A DNA stretch of 64,000 bases from Clostridiales bacterium (GCA_031287685.1 JAITSQ010000001.1:1-64000), one strand, 5' to 3'; positions 25,380-34,158 are shown, counted from the first letter of the stretch. The notes: generated by a model from the letters alone, not told the origin. Numbers and translations are program-made.

Positions 25380-26534
25380 CTATCTGAAGTTCTTCAAAAA
25401 CCCAGCCTCAAGCGCGGCTATAATCCGCTTCCTTGAGGCGGCCGGCTCAATTACGCAGTCGATAAAGCCGATTTTCGCGGCTTCCTCCGCCGTGAAGGAG
25501 GCGGACCCGCCGGTGAGCTTTTTCGCGCCCTCCTCGGGCATAAGCGCGAACGACGCGCCGCCCCACGCGAAGGAAAAATCAACCGCGCCGGCCAGAGCCG
25601 CCGAATAAAGGGGAGCGGACGCGCCGCCCGTGACGAGCGCGATTTTCAGAGCCTCCGCGCGCCGCACGGAGTTCGCGAAATCCGACAGCCGCAGGAGCAT
25701 CTCCGTATCCGGGCAATCCCTGGCGTAAGCCCCTTTTTCGTATATAAACAGGAGCGGGAGGCGGAAGCTGTCACAAAAGCGGACGAACCTCGCGCACTCG
25801 CGCAAACCGTCCGCGTCGGCGGCCGCGTCAAAGCCGACGGCCCCCACGGTCATCCCGCCTACGCGCTCAAGGCTCATATGAACGGCGCCCCTCGCGCGTA
25901 ATGTTATTCCCCGCCCGTCGGCGATTTCGCCGGCGATTTCCGCGGCGGTTGAGTCTTTGCCGAATACAGCGTCCCTGTTCAAATCCGGCGGCGCTTCCCC
26001 GAAGTGCTCCGCGCTGTCCGCGTTGCCCGGGATAAAGCTGAACAAGCGCCGCGCCTCCGCCGCCGCGTCCTCCGCGACGACATGAGCGTATAAGGCCGAC
26101 GCTTTCTCCGGCGCGACGTTCGGGCTTTGAAGGAAAAGCCGCGACTTTTTGTCCGCGACAATAAAATCCGAATTCGCGGCAATCAGAGAGCACAGCCCCA
26201 TACAATCCCCGGAAACGACGGCGATCTGGGCAATCCGCCCCTTCGCCTCGGCCTGTTCCCGGAAAATCTCCCCGTAGGCGGCAAGCGCGTCAAGCCCGCC
26301 GTCAAGCCGCGTCCCTCCGGAGTTCAGCACGCCGATTACCGGCGCTCCGCTTTTCAAGGCCTTTTTATATAAACCGCCGATTTTTTTCGCGTGCGCGGCC
26401 GTCACGTCTCCGGTCTGCTCGTAAGCGTACACAAGCCGCCCATCCACAGCCGCGCATCCCGTCGTGACCCCCGCCCCTTCGAGGAGTGAGCCATACTCCG
26501 CAAGACTGTTCTCGTCCAAGATTTTTTCTAACAT
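25380..26534 (-). CDS. Short acyl-CoA carboxyltransferase-like subunit (12S/PCC-beta related)
   Basis: This 384-residue protein resembles the beta-carboxyltransferase of propionyl-CoA carboxylase or transcarboxylase 12S (ILDENSLAEYG, VIGVLNSGGTRLDGG, AAYGEIF), but the family usually has about 500 residues. The second oxyanion region, normally Gly-rich, reads GDCMGLC. ATG 26534 was chosen: it follows ACAGGAGG, whereas the longer in-frame extension has none. With the OadA-like protein and biotin carrier it could form a transcarboxylase or a sodium-pump-linked decarboxylase whose membrane subunit is elsewhere. Exact substrate unknown. The 177 bp upstream, to the methyltransferase gene, show no gene. 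Confidence 0.75.
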   Translation of the reverse strand: MLEKILDENSLAEYGSLLEGAGVTTGCAAVDGRLVYAYEQTGDVTAAHAKKIGGLYKKALKSGAPVIGVLNSGGTRLDGGLDALAAYGEIFREQAEAKGRIAQIAVVSGDCMGLCSLIAANSDFIVADKKSRLFLQSPNVAPEKASALYAHVVAEDAAAEARRLFSFIPGNADSAEHFGEAPPDLNRDAVFGKDSTAAEIAGEIADGRGITLRARGAVHMSLERVGGMTVGAVGFDAAADADGLRECARFVRFCDSFRLPLLFIYEKGAYARDCPDTEMLLRLSDFANSVRRAEALKIALVTGGASAPLYSAALAGAVDFSFAWGGASFALMPEEGAKKLTGGSASFTAEEAAKIGFIDCVIEPAASRKRIIAALEAGFLKNFR

Positions 26535-26711
26535 TACGAGCCTCCTGTAAATACTATTAGTCGCTTCTTCGCTTTTCAACCCCGAAACACTATGACCGCC
26601 AGCCGCCAAAACCGCAAGCAATTCCGGCACGAATAACCGGACAGCCGGTATCTCAGCAAACAGCCCCGCGACCGACGGCGCAAGCGAAACCGGGCCAACG
26701 GCTTCACTTTC

Positions 26712-27467
26712 TCACTCACCCCGCCTCACGGCCTCATACATCAGTATCGCCGCCGAAACAGCCGCGTTCAGCGAATCCGCGCCGTTTTTCATCGGTATTC
26801 CCGCCGAAAAATCCGCCGCCTCAAGAGCGGCTCGCGTCAGGCCCGCGCCCTCATTGCCTATCATTATGGCGATTTTTCCAGTAAAATCCGCTTCCCGCGG
26901 GGCGATTCCGCCGGAGGAGACCGCCGCCGCGATTCTCCAGCCCGCCGTTTTCAGCCGGCGTATAACCTCCGTCAAGCCGGCGTTTTCAAGGAACGGCAGG
27001 GCAAAATGCGCCCCGGCCGCCGCCTGAACGGTTTTCGGGTTATACGCGTCCGCCGAGCCTTTCAAGAGGATAAGCCCGCCCGCGCCAAGCGCCCGCGCCG
27101 TCCGCATTATCGTGCCGAGATTGCCCGGGTCCCGCAGGTTTTCGCACATTATAATGAAACAATCCGAAAAATCCTCAAGGGAATAATTCAGCTTCCGGCA
27201 AAGCGCGAGCCTCCCCTGCGGGGTCTGCGAATTTGACAGCCCCGCGAAAATTCCGTCGCTCACTATAGTCGCCGGACAATTCGCGCCGCGCTCCCCGGCG
27301 CGGCTTTCCGAAACAATCAACCGCTCCAAGGCCGATTCCGGGATTTCCCGCAGGATTTTTTCGCCCTCCGCTATAAAAAGTCCGGTCTTATCGCGGTATT
27401 TTTTGTGCTTGAGCGAAGCGGCCAGCTTTACGGTTTTATTCTCTTTAGACGCTATTATTTCAGTCAT
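26712..27467 (-). CDS. RNA 2'-O-ribose methyltransferase, TrmH/SpoU family
   Basis: A 251-residue SPOUT enzyme. The N-terminal substrate-binding part begins KENKTVKLAASLKHKKYRDKTGLFIAEGEK. The knotted catalytic domain has the three SpoU motifs: ENLRDPGNLGTIMRTA (motif 1), IAIMIGNEGAGL (motif 2) and IPMKNGADSLNAAVSAAI (motif 3). It transfers methyl from SAM to a ribose in rRNA or tRNA; which nucleotide cannot be told. ATG 27467 overlaps the purC stop by 4 bp (ATGA), so the two are translationally coupled. Confidence 0.92.
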   Translation of the reverse strand: MTEIIASKENKTVKLAASLKHKKYRDKTGLFIAEGEKILREIPESALERLIVSESRAGERGANCPATIVSDGIFAGLSNSQTPQGRLALCRKLNYSLEDFSDCFIIMCENLRDPGNLGTIMRTARALGAGGLILLKGSADAYNPKTVQAAAGAHFALPFLENAGLTEVIRRLKTAGWRIAAAVSSGGIAPREADFTGKIAIMIGNEGAGLTRAALEAADFSAGIPMKNGADSLNAAVSAAILMYEAVRRGE

Positions 27468-28312
27468 CGCGCAAGCCTTTCATAGCACTTTTGGTACAGT
27501 TCCGCCGTCGCGCTGACAATATCGTCCGGGACAGGCGGCGGCGGGCATACCCCGGCCAGCCCCTCCCGCGTCAGCCAGTCCCGCAGGAACTGCTTATCGA
27601 AACTTTTCGGGGACTGCCCTGTTTTATATTCGGCCGCGTCCCAGAAGCGGCTCGAATCCGGCGTAAAAAGCTCGTCCGCCAAGACCAGGCGCCCCTCCTC
27701 CGAAAGGCCGAACTCGAACTTCGTGTCGGCAATGATTATCCCGCGCCGTTCGGCCATTCCCGCGCAGCGCTCATACAACGCTATACAGATTTCCTCGAGC
27801 CGCGCCGACATTTCGCCGCCCAGCTCGTCTTTCAGGCGCTTGACGCTTATATACTCGTCGTGCCCCTCCGAAACCTTAAGGGACGGCGTAAGAACCGGCT
27901 TTTCGAGCTTTTGCGCCAGCTCCAGACCTAGCGGCGGCGCGTATCCGAAAAACTCGCCGTTTTTCTTATACCCCTCCCACATCGCGCCGAAAAGATACCC
28001 CCGCACGATAAACTCATACGGCAGCATTTTGAGCTTGCGCGCAAGCATGGCGCGCCCCGCGTATTCCGGCTTCCGAAGCTCCGGGGGAAAGTCGCCCGAG
28101 TCGGCGGAAATAACGTGATTTTCCACAATATCCCGCGTTTTTTCAAACCAAAACAGCGAAAGGCCGTTCAGGACCTCGCCCTTTCGCGGCACGAGCGTGG
28201 GATACACCACGTCAAAGGCCGAAATTCTGTCGGTCGCGACTATAAACAGCCTGCCCTGCCCCGCGTCGTAGACCTCCCGCACTTTGCCGCTTAAAATTTT
28301 TTCGCTCAACAC
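27464..28312 (-). CDS. purC: Phosphoribosylaminoimidazole-succinocarboxamide synthase
   Basis: SAICAR synthetase, the eighth step of IMP synthesis, joins CAIR and aspartate using ATP. The 282-residue protein shows SGKVREVYDAG, FIVATDRISAFDVV, ARKLKMLPYEFIVRGYLFG and the later IADTKFEFG, all family hallmarks. GTG 28312 was chosen because it begins directly at the fold and follows GGGGGAG; it overlaps the gltX stop by 7 bp. The rest of the purine pathway is not here except purH and guaB about 15 kb away. Downstream it is coupled to the TrmH-type gene. Confidence 0.95.
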   Translation of the reverse strand: MLSEKILSGKVREVYDAGQGRLFIVATDRISAFDVVYPTLVPRKGEVLNGLSLFWFEKTRDIVENHVISADSGDFPPELRKPEYAGRAMLARKLKMLPYEFIVRGYLFGAMWEGYKKNGEFFGYAPPLGLELAQKLEKPVLTPSLKVSEGHDEYISVKRLKDELGGEMSARLEEICIALYERCAGMAERRGIIIADTKFEFGLSEEGRLVLADELFTPDSSRFWDAAEYKTGQSPKSFDKQFLRDWLTREGLAGVCPPPPVPDDIVSATAELYQKCYERLAR

Positions 28313-29751
28313 AGCTCCCCCTTTAGCTTGGTTATGGCCGCTTCTATCCGTCCGAAGGTCTCGCCCCGCCCCAGAAGCTCCATAAGCTCCGTCGCGCCGC
28401 AGGGCGTGGTCGGCTTGCCCGAAAGCGCCGTGCGCACGCTCCACAGAAGCTGTGAGTTTTTCATACCCTTTTCGGCGGCAAGCGCGGTCAGCGCCTCATA
28501 CAGCGCGGCATTCTCAAAAACGGCCAGCCGCCCGGCGTTATCCCGCACAGCCTCAAGCGCCGAAAGCGCGGTCTCCGGGTTGGTTTTCATCTTTTTATGC
28601 GTATAAAGCGCCGTGTCATAGGGCGGCGCCGCGTCCACGAAGTCAAGCATTTCCTCTATTTCCCGCAGAAACGACACGCGTGTTTTGACCATTTCGGCCA
28701 GCTTGCGCTTGTCCGCGCCGCCCTTTACGGCTCGCTCGATATACGGGAAGGCCATTCCGAAAAACTTCTCAAAGTCCATATTTTTGAAATACTCGCCATT
28801 CAGCCAGGTCAGCTTCTTATAGTCAAATTTCGAGGGAGACTTGCTGATTCCGTTTACGTCAAAGACCTCCGCCATTTCCTCCAGCGTGAAAATCTCCCGG
28901 TTGTCCGGCGGCGCCCAGCCCAGCAGCGCGACGTAATTCAGCGCCGCCTCCGGCAGGAAGCCCCTCTCAATCAAGTCGTTAAACGACGCGTCCCCGCAGC
29001 GCTTGGAGAGCTTCTCGCCGTTTTCGTTCAAAATCAGCGGCAGGTGGATATACGCCGGTATATCCCAGCCGAAGGCCTCGTACAAAAGGTTGTATTTCGG
29101 AGTAGACGAAAGGTACTCACACCCGCGCATTACGTGCGTAATGTCCATCAAATGGTCGTCAATCACGTTGGCAAAATTATAAGTCGGCAGGCCGTCGGAT
29201 TTTATGAGCACCTGGTCCTCAATTTCGGCGTTCTCTACTGTGATTTCGCCGAAAACCTCATCCCGGAAAGCCGTCCGCCCCTCCGGGATAAGCTGGCGGA
29301 TTACATACGGCAAGCCCCGCTCTAAGTTCGCGGCGATTTCCTCTTTTGAGAGGCGCAGACAGCGCCTGTCGTATTTTGCCGGCTGTTCGGCGTTTTTCGC
29401 GTCCTCGCCCTTTTCCTCCTTGCCGCAGAAGCAGCGGTAGGCCGCGCCGCGCTCTATGAGCCGCTCCGCGCAGAATAAATATTCATTCTTCCGCTCGCTC
29501 TGGACATACGGCGCGTATGGCCCGCCGACGTCCGGTCCTTCGTCATGCTTTATTCCCGTAAGGCGCAAGGTGTCGTAAATTATATCCACCGCGCCCTCCG
29601 TATACCGCGCCCTGTCCGTGTCCTCAATGCGCAGGACGAACGCGCCGCCCTTTGACTTGGCGTATAAATATTCATAAAGCGCCGTGCGCAGGTTTCCTAT
29701 GTGCATCGAACCCGTGGGGCTTGGGGCGAATCGTGTCCGTACTTGTGGCAT
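28306..29751 (-). CDS. gltX: Glutamyl-tRNA synthetase
   Basis: Charges tRNA-Glu (and possibly tRNA-Gln) with glutamate. The 481-residue class I enzyme has RFAPSPTGSMHIGNLRTAL (HIGH-type motif), the CFCG element followed by EEKG, and the KMSKS-type loop KLSKRCGD. The C-terminal helical anticodon-binding domain is complete. ATG 29751 follows GGAGAAT. purC starts before its stop codon, forming a gltX-purC-trmH cascade. Confidence 0.96.
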   Translation of the reverse strand: MPQVRTRFAPSPTGSMHIGNLRTALYEYLYAKSKGGAFVLRIEDTDRARYTEGAVDIIYDTLRLTGIKHDEGPDVGGPYAPYVQSERKNEYLFCAERLIERGAAYRCFCGKEEKGEDAKNAEQPAKYDRRCLRLSKEEIAANLERGLPYVIRQLIPEGRTAFRDEVFGEITVENAEIEDQVLIKSDGLPTYNFANVIDDHLMDITHVMRGCEYLSSTPKYNLLYEAFGWDIPAYIHLPLILNENGEKLSKRCGDASFNDLIERGFLPEAALNYVALLGWAPPDNREIFTLEEMAEVFDVNGISKSPSKFDYKKLTWLNGEYFKNMDFEKFFGMAFPYIERAVKGGADKRKLAEMVKTRVSFLREIEEMLDFVDAAPPYDTALYTHKKMKTNPETALSALEAVRDNAGRLAVFENAALYEALTALAAEKGMKNSQLLWSVRTALSGKPTTPCGATELMELLGRGETFGRIEAAITKLKGELC

Positions 29752-29856
29752 AGAATAAATATTCTCCTTTAATTTTCAGGGTAAACGCCGCCGCGCCGAG
29801 ATTGCGGCCGCCGCCGAACAGGAAATTAAGCTGACCGCTCGCCGTTTTCTTCTCTC

Positions 29857-30567
29857 CTAAAACCGCCCGCTCTCGCCAACTCCGCGTATCTCAAAAAATA
29901 CTTCCGCGTATTTCTCAGCCTCGGCCTTAAAGGCGTTCGCCGCTTTATAGTCGTCCCAGCTATGCATAGGCGCGAAAACGCGCGTTTTAACCTCTTGCAG
30001 AAACTGCTCCGCCCCCAGCGCGTAATCCCGCCCAAGGCGGCTGTCCACGGGAAACATCGCCAAATCGACGCTTCCTCCGGACGCTTCCTTTATAAGCGCG
30101 GCCTCGCTCAAAAAAAGACGGCCCATCGCGGCGGCTTCTTTCGGCGGAGCCTGCTCGTTCCAGTGCCAGTTGTTCAAATCCCCCGCGTGGAATATTTTCA
30201 GCCCGTCCCGCCAGACCAAAAAAGACGCGCCCGCGTCCGTCGAGCCGAACGCCTCCGCCCTGCCCCCGCCGGGCAGGTCATAGCTCTCAAGCTTGTCAAG
30301 AAAAACGACGCCCTCCCTGTTTCCGCAAGACGAGCGGATTTCCGACGACAATATGAACGCCGCCGGGCGGACTTTTGAAAACTCGAAAATTTCTGGGTTG
30401 AAATGGTCAAAATGGCTGTGGGAGGCGAAAAAGAACACGTCCTTGCCAGCGTCCGCGCTACGGAGGTAATCCTCCACAAGCGCCGCTTCTTTGTAATAGT
30501 CAAAGATAAAAACAGCCGTCTCCGTTTCGACGATAAACCCGCTGTGATATATATAAGTTATTTTCAT
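29857..30567 (-). CDS. MBL-fold metallohydrolase
   Basis: A 236-residue metallo-beta-lactamase-fold protein of the UlaG/YtnP-like stand-alone type. The metal motif is ASHSHFDHFNP (about 50-60); downstream ligands appear in FHAGDLNNWHW (about 128-138) and MHSWDDY near the end. The N-terminus ITYIYHSGFIVET is typical. It likely hydrolyses a phosphoester or similar small substrate in the cytoplasm; nothing in the context defines which. ATG 30567 has AAGAGG upstream and lies 10 bp after a nitroreductase gene, so an operon is likely. Confidence 0.85.
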   Translation of the reverse strand: MKITYIYHSGFIVETETAVFIFDYYKEAALVEDYLRSADAGKDVFFFASHSHFDHFNPEIFEFSKVRPAAFILSSEIRSSCGNREGVVFLDKLESYDLPGGGRAEAFGSTDAGASFLVWRDGLKIFHAGDLNNWHWNEQAPPKEAAAMGRLFLSEAALIKEASGGSVDLAMFPVDSRLGRDYALGAEQFLQEVKTRVFAPMHSWDDYKAANAFKAEAEKYAEVFFEIRGVGESGRF

Positions 30568-30577
30568 ACCAGCCTCT

Positions 30578-31132
30578 TTACCCTATTATGCTTACCCTGT
30601 CGGTTTTAAGGGGATGCGGCGCGTTCTCCGCGTCTGAAACCCCGGCCGCCACGGCTATGCCGAATCCGTACCCCTCGTAAAACCCGAGCCTTTCGCGCCA
30701 ATAGGCCCCTTTTTCGCCCGAGAAAAGCGCGAGGGGCATAGCCATAATCACGCTGCCAAGCCCTAAGGAATGAGCCGCCAGGCATATATTCTGGGCGGCT
30801 ATGCCCACGTCCACGAGAGAGGTGTGCGAAGCGTCGGCCACCGGCACAAAAATCACAAAAGGCGCGTCGTACATAACCTTGCCTCCCCGGCCCGCCACGC
30901 GCTCCGCCGCCGCTGGCTCCGCGGCCGCGAGCGCCTCAAGGACGTCCGCGTCTATTTGGCGCAGAAGCTCCCTGTCGCCGACTCCTATAACCTGATACGG
31001 CTGCTTATTCCAAGCGGAGGGCGCCGCCAGGGCCGCGTTTATCAGCGCCTCCCTCTGGGCCTCCGTCAGCGGCGCGTCCTTATACGCCCGCGCCGAGTAC
31101 CTCTTGCCTATAGCCTCTAAAACCTCGTTCAC
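30578..31132 (-). CDS. Nitroreductase family protein
   Basis: A 184-residue FMN-dependent oxidoreductase. It shows the N-terminal RYSARAYKDAPLT motif that binds FMN phosphate, then APSAWNKQPYQVIGV and the central LVDVGIAAQNICLAAHSLGLGS helix region (given here in parts: VDVGIAAQN, AHSLGLG). It reduces nitro or quinone-type compounds with NAD(P)H; a specific substrate cannot be named. GTG 31132 follows CGGGAGG. It is the first gene of a pair with the MBL protein and diverges from the STAS operon; the 226-bp gap contains a weak sigma-A-like TATAAT at 31275-31280. Confidence 0.88.
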   Translation of the reverse strand: MNEVLEAIGKRYSARAYKDAPLTEAQREALINAALAAPSAWNKQPYQVIGVGDRELLRQIDADVLEALAAAEPAAAERVAGRGGKVMYDAPFVIFVPVADASHTSLVDVGIAAQNICLAAHSLGLGSVIMAMPLALFSGEKGAYWRERLGFYEGYGFGIAVAAGVSDAENAPHPLKTDRVSIIG

Positions 31133-31358
31133 GCGAAAACCTCCCGAAAATTATAATCCATTTAATTCTAACTCTTTCCTTAAAAAATGTCAACCGGATT
31201 CCGCTTTATTCCGTGCTTAAGAAAAATTTAAGAAATTTTCAAAAATTTTACTTCATTTTTTGTCCGCGATAATATATAATAAGGTTACATTGATAAGCCA
31301 AGCGCGGTTTCCGCCGCTCGCTCCGCGCCGCGATCAAAAAAGCATAGGAGGTACGCAG

Positions 31359-31691
31359 ATGGACTATCAAATAACCCCTTCTTACGATGCCGAAAAAAGC
31401 GTCTGGAACGTCGCTCTTTCGGGAGAGTTTGATATTTTCAACTCACCTGAGCTGAAAACCGAACTTAACAACCTGATAAAGGGCGAGGGTAAAGCCGAGC
31501 TTGTTCTGGATTGCGAGGAACTGACTTTTATGGATTCTACCGCCATAGGCACGCTCGTGGCCGTACTCAAGAACGTAAAAGTGCATAACGGCTCGATTAC
31601 GCTTAAAAACGTCAAGCCGAGCGTTCTTAAGCTGTTCAAGATAACCAGTCTTGACAAAATTTTCAATATAGCGGGTGATGCCAATGGATAA
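31359..31691 (+). CDS. Anti-sigma-factor antagonist (STAS domain)
   Basis: A 110-residue single STAS domain, like SpoIIAA or RsbV. The phosphorylatable segment TFMDSTAIGTL (about 55-65) has the conserved Ser. In partner switching the dephosphorylated form binds an RsbW-type kinase and frees its target. ATG 31359 follows TAGGAGG; the longer upstream frame is intergenic. It is the first gene of four tightly packed plus-strand genes: STAS, two kinases and a receiver-phosphatase. No sigma factor lies in the set, so the final target is unknown. Confidence 0.93.
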   Translation: MDYQITPSYDAEKSVWNVALSGEFDIFNSPELKTELNNLIKGEGKAELVLDCEELTFMDSTAIGTLVAVLKNVKVHNGSITLKNVKPSVLKLFKITSLDKIFNIAGDANG

Positions 31692-32082
31692 TGAATTTAA
31701 CGGCTCTAATTTGCAAACCATAGAAATATCCCTGCCGGGCAACGCGGCCTACGTGTCCTCAGCGCGCCTTGCCGCTTCTTCCATAGCCGGCAGGCTTAAT
31801 TTTGACGTTGACGAGATAGAGGACATAAAGGCCGCCGTTTCGGAGGCCTGCTCCCTTTTTATCGAAAACGCCGGCGGGGGCACCTTCACAATCACTTTCG
31901 CCCCGTCGCCGGGAAAGCTCTCAATGAAATTCCGCCTGAACCAGGAAACCTCCGCAAGTTTCGACGACGCCGCTATCGGCATACTTATGATAAAAGCTCT
32001 TATGGATAAATTCGAAACCGACTACAAAGACAAACGCCCCGTTATAAGTATGCAGAAAATTCACCACGAGTTTTCGCTGTGA
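31684..32082 (+). CDS. RsbW-like serine kinase / anti-sigma factor, first copy
   Basis: A 132-residue GHKL-type ATPase resembling RsbW/SpoIIAB. The start overlaps the STAS stop codon by 8 bp; ATG 31678 is an alternative. The N-box area reads IEDIKAAVSEACSLFIENA, with the expected Glu-Ala-Cys pattern but lacking the usual Asn-Ala-His. The G-box region is weak (FDDAAIGILMIKALMD). This suggests a divergent member whose ATPase may be reduced. It probably binds the STAS protein. The next gene encodes a more canonical kinase. Confidence 0.78.
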   Translation: MDNEFNGSNLQTIEISLPGNAAYVSSARLAASSIAGRLNFDVDEIEDIKAAVSEACSLFIENAGGGTFTITFAPSPGKLSMKFRLNQETSASFDDAAIGILMIKALMDKFETDYKDKRPVISMQKIHHEFSL

Positions 32083-32555
32083 TTTTCGCTTTACGGAAAG
32101 AGGCTTTTGCGGGAAAGGACTTTCTGAATGAAATGAAGCGAACCTACGAAACATTATTTTCAAGCGAATTATATAACGTCAAAAAAGCCCTCAAAGAAAT
32201 ACTGACGTTTCTGCGCGAGCATCTGCCGGAGGAATCGGCGGCCGAGATAGACGACCTGCGCCTTATTTTCAGCGAACTGCTTTGCAACGCCGTTATCCAC
32301 GGCAACAAGCAGGATTTGTCCAAAAAAGTGCGCGTGGAGGTGCGCGTGGAGGAGGACGGGGTCTCGGCGGACATCTCGGACGAAGGCCCTGGCTTTAATT
32401 TCCTCCTGGCGATACAAAACAATTCCGGAATCAGGCCGGCCAGCCTGTCCAATGATCACGGACGGGGTATTTTTCTTGTTCACAGCCTGTCCGACTCTCT
32501 AACCTTCGGCAAAAACGGCAGCGTTGTGCAATTTTACAAAAGGGTGACTCGCTAA
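32079..32555 (+). CDS. RsbW-like serine kinase / anti-sigma factor, second copy
   Basis: A 158-residue GHKL ATPase with a clear N box (FSELLCNAVIHGN), G1 box (DEGPGFN) and G2 box (HGRGIFLVHSLSD). It would phosphorylate the STAS protein and hold an unknown target. GTG 32079 overlaps the preceding stop by 4 bp (GTGA); an ATG near 32127 with GGAAAGGAC upstream is an alternative. Together with the divergent first copy this gives two kinases for one STAS protein, an unusual ratio. Confidence 0.85.
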   Translation: MIFALRKEAFAGKDFLNEMKRTYETLFSSELYNVKKALKEILTFLREHLPEESAAEIDDLRLIFSELLCNAVIHGNKQDLSKKVRVEVRVEEDGVSADISDEGPGFNFLLAIQNNSGIRPASLSNDHGRGIFLVHSLSDSLTFGKNGSVVQFYKRVTR

Positions 32556-32560
32556 ATACT

Positions 32561-33751
32561 ATGGATAACATACTTATCGCTGACAGCAGCCCGAAAAATT
32601 CAGAGCTGATGAGCCTTTGCCTCGTTCAGAAAGGCTACCAGGTTATGACGGCGGCCAACGGGCACCAGATAATCGCCAAGACGCAGCTTTTCGGGCCTGA
32701 CCTTATAATACTTGACACGCATTTTGACGATATGAGCGGCTATGAAATCTGCAAAAAAATCCGCGGCAACCCGAACAGCAAGCACACGCTTATTCTGTTT
32801 ATATGCTCCCTCGAGACCAAAGACGCCACAATCAAGGCTTTTGAGTCTGGCGCGGACGATATTATGGAAAAAACTTTCGACGCCGTGGTGCTTTCGGCCA
32901 AGGTGGCCTCTCTTCTGCGCGTCAGCCACCTGCGCGCCCAGCTTTACGAAAACTTCGCCGAGCTTGAGGAAAAGAACAAAGTGCTCGATTTTCAGCTTAA
33001 AATGGGCCAGCAGATTCAGCGGAGCATAATGAAGGACTATGACGTCGAGGCGGGCGGCGCGCGGCTTTTATCGAATTACCTTCCCGCGCTTGACATCGGC
33101 GGGGATTTTTACGACGTTTCAATAATAAACGAATATTCGACGGGGCTTTGCATAGGGGACGTTTCCGGCCACGGGATTTCGGCCGCGCTGCTTACGACAA
33201 TGCTCCTCTCAATGGTCAAGGTTGACCCGAAGCTCTACTTTAACCCGGACTTGTTTTTAAGCTCCATAAACAACAAGTTCTGCAACATTTTCGAAGGCAG
33301 CGACATCGGTATGTATTCCTGCCTTTTCTGTCTGCTTATCGACAACAAACAGCGCAAGCTCTACTACTCGAACGCCGGGCAGCCTCTGCCCTTTTATTAT
33401 AACGCCAAGAAAGGCGACGTTTGCGAGCTTGATATAAACGGCACGCCGATAGGCATGATTCCCGGCTCCGTTTACGAGTGCAAATCGCTTAACTATAATT
33501 CGGGCGATATTCTGGTGTTTTACACGGACGGCCTGCCCGACGCGCTTTACAAAAGTGCCCCGGAGGAATTCGGGAACCGTATGCGCGAGCTTTTGACCGA
33601 TTTCGGAGAGGATTCCGCGGCCAAAACCGCCGGGCCCGACTTAACGGAGCTTCGGAAGTCAATAATAGACACGTTCTACGACTTGAACGCCACCGCCTCA
33701 AAAAAATATATATTAGACGACACGAGCCTTGTGCTGTGCCGGTTTGAGTAA
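32561..33751 (+). CDS. Response-regulator receiver fused to PP2C (SpoIIE/RsbU) phosphatase
   Basis: This 396-residue protein has an N-terminal receiver domain (1-120) with phospho-acceptor Asp in LIILDTHFDD, a short coiled-coil linker (FAELEEKNKVLDFQLKMG, about 130-150) and a PP2C-type phosphatase domain (about 165-395). Metal-binding motifs are ALDIGGDFYDV and CIGDVSGHGISAAL, then FYTDGLPDA and the final DDTSLV. It dephosphorylates the STAS antagonist in response to phosphorylation of the receiver by a histidine kinase not found here. It starts 5 bp after the second kinase gene, closing the partner-switching operon. Confidence 0.92.
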   Translation: MDNILIADSSPKNSELMSLCLVQKGYQVMTAANGHQIIAKTQLFGPDLIILDTHFDDMSGYEICKKIRGNPNSKHTLILFICSLETKDATIKAFESGADDIMEKTFDAVVLSAKVASLLRVSHLRAQLYENFAELEEKNKVLDFQLKMGQQIQRSIMKDYDVEAGGARLLSNYLPALDIGGDFYDVSIINEYSTGLCIGDVSGHGISAALLTTMLLSMVKVDPKLYFNPDLFLSSINNKFCNIFEGSDIGMYSCLFCLLIDNKQRKLYYSNAGQPLPFYYNAKKGDVCELDINGTPIGMIPGSVYECKSLNYNSGDILVFYTDGLPDALYKSAPEEFGNRMRELLTDFGEDSAAKTAGPDLTELRKSIIDTFYDLNATASKKYILDDTSLVLCRFE

Positions 33752-33783
33752 AACGGCGGCTTAATACGCCCGGTTTCCCCGCC

Positions 33784-33822
33784 AAACGCCCTTGCTTCAG
33801 AAACACTTGAAGCGGGGGCGTT
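33784..33822 (+). terminator. Terminator of the partner-switching operon
   Basis: AAACGCCC...CTTCAG / CTTGAAG...GGGCGTTT hairpin followed by ATTTTTG, 33 bp after the phosphatase stop. The rest of the 248-bp gap to 34000 is A/T-rich and may hold the next promoter; I see no gene. Confidence 0.75.
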
Positions 33823-33999
33823 TATTTTTGCGCGAGAAAAACTATGGAGTTTTCGTCATTTTTATATTTTTATTAAAAAATCTAAAAATTGTTGCAAAAT
33901 CGCTTAAGTTGTATTATATTTATACATAGTATCTTGTATTTCGTGCTATTAGTATTAAAAGCGACGGCACGGAAAATTTATTATAAAGGAGCTACCACT

Positions 34000-34158
34000 A
34001 TGACAGCAAAAGTTGCAATCGAAAGAGGCTTCAGAATAACAATCCCAAAAGAAATGGCCTGGAAACTGGGCTTCACGGAGGGCTGCGCGCTGAACTGCCG
34101 CGCGAGCGGCGGCGCGCTCATTCTTGAGAAAGAGGCTATCCCCCCCTTTAACAGCTAA
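34000..34158 (+). CDS. AbrB/SpoVT-type DNA-binding domain, possibly the N-terminus of a frameshifted regulator
   Basis: A 52-residue swapped-hairpin domain: AKVAIERGFRITIPKEMAWKLG is the classic AbrB pattern (RG-x-RITIPK), followed by LILEKE. ATG 34000 follows AAAGGAG. The frame stops shortly after a C7 run (34140-34146). Losing one C would carry it straight into the next frame, which encodes a SARP-like regulator without its own ribosome site. So it may be a small stand-alone repressor or, more likely, the DNA-binding head of a 225-residue regulator. Confidence 0.8.
   Translation: MTAKVAIERGFRITIPKEMAWKLGFTEGCALNCRASGGALILEKEAIPPFNS

Noticed and set aside
26560-26711. A possible small gene upstream of the short carboxyltransferase
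   Set aside because: No start with a ribosome site, no continuous frame with recognisable features.
28312-28444. Extended purC start inside gltX
   Set aside because: The extra 44 residues are out-of-frame gltX sequence with no similarity to SAICAR synthetase; GTG 28312 starts the fold.
33889-33999. Longer start for the AbrB-domain protein giving a hydrophobic N-terminus
   Set aside because: The A/T-rich extension is intergenic in composition, and ATG 34000 has a good AAAGGAG site.
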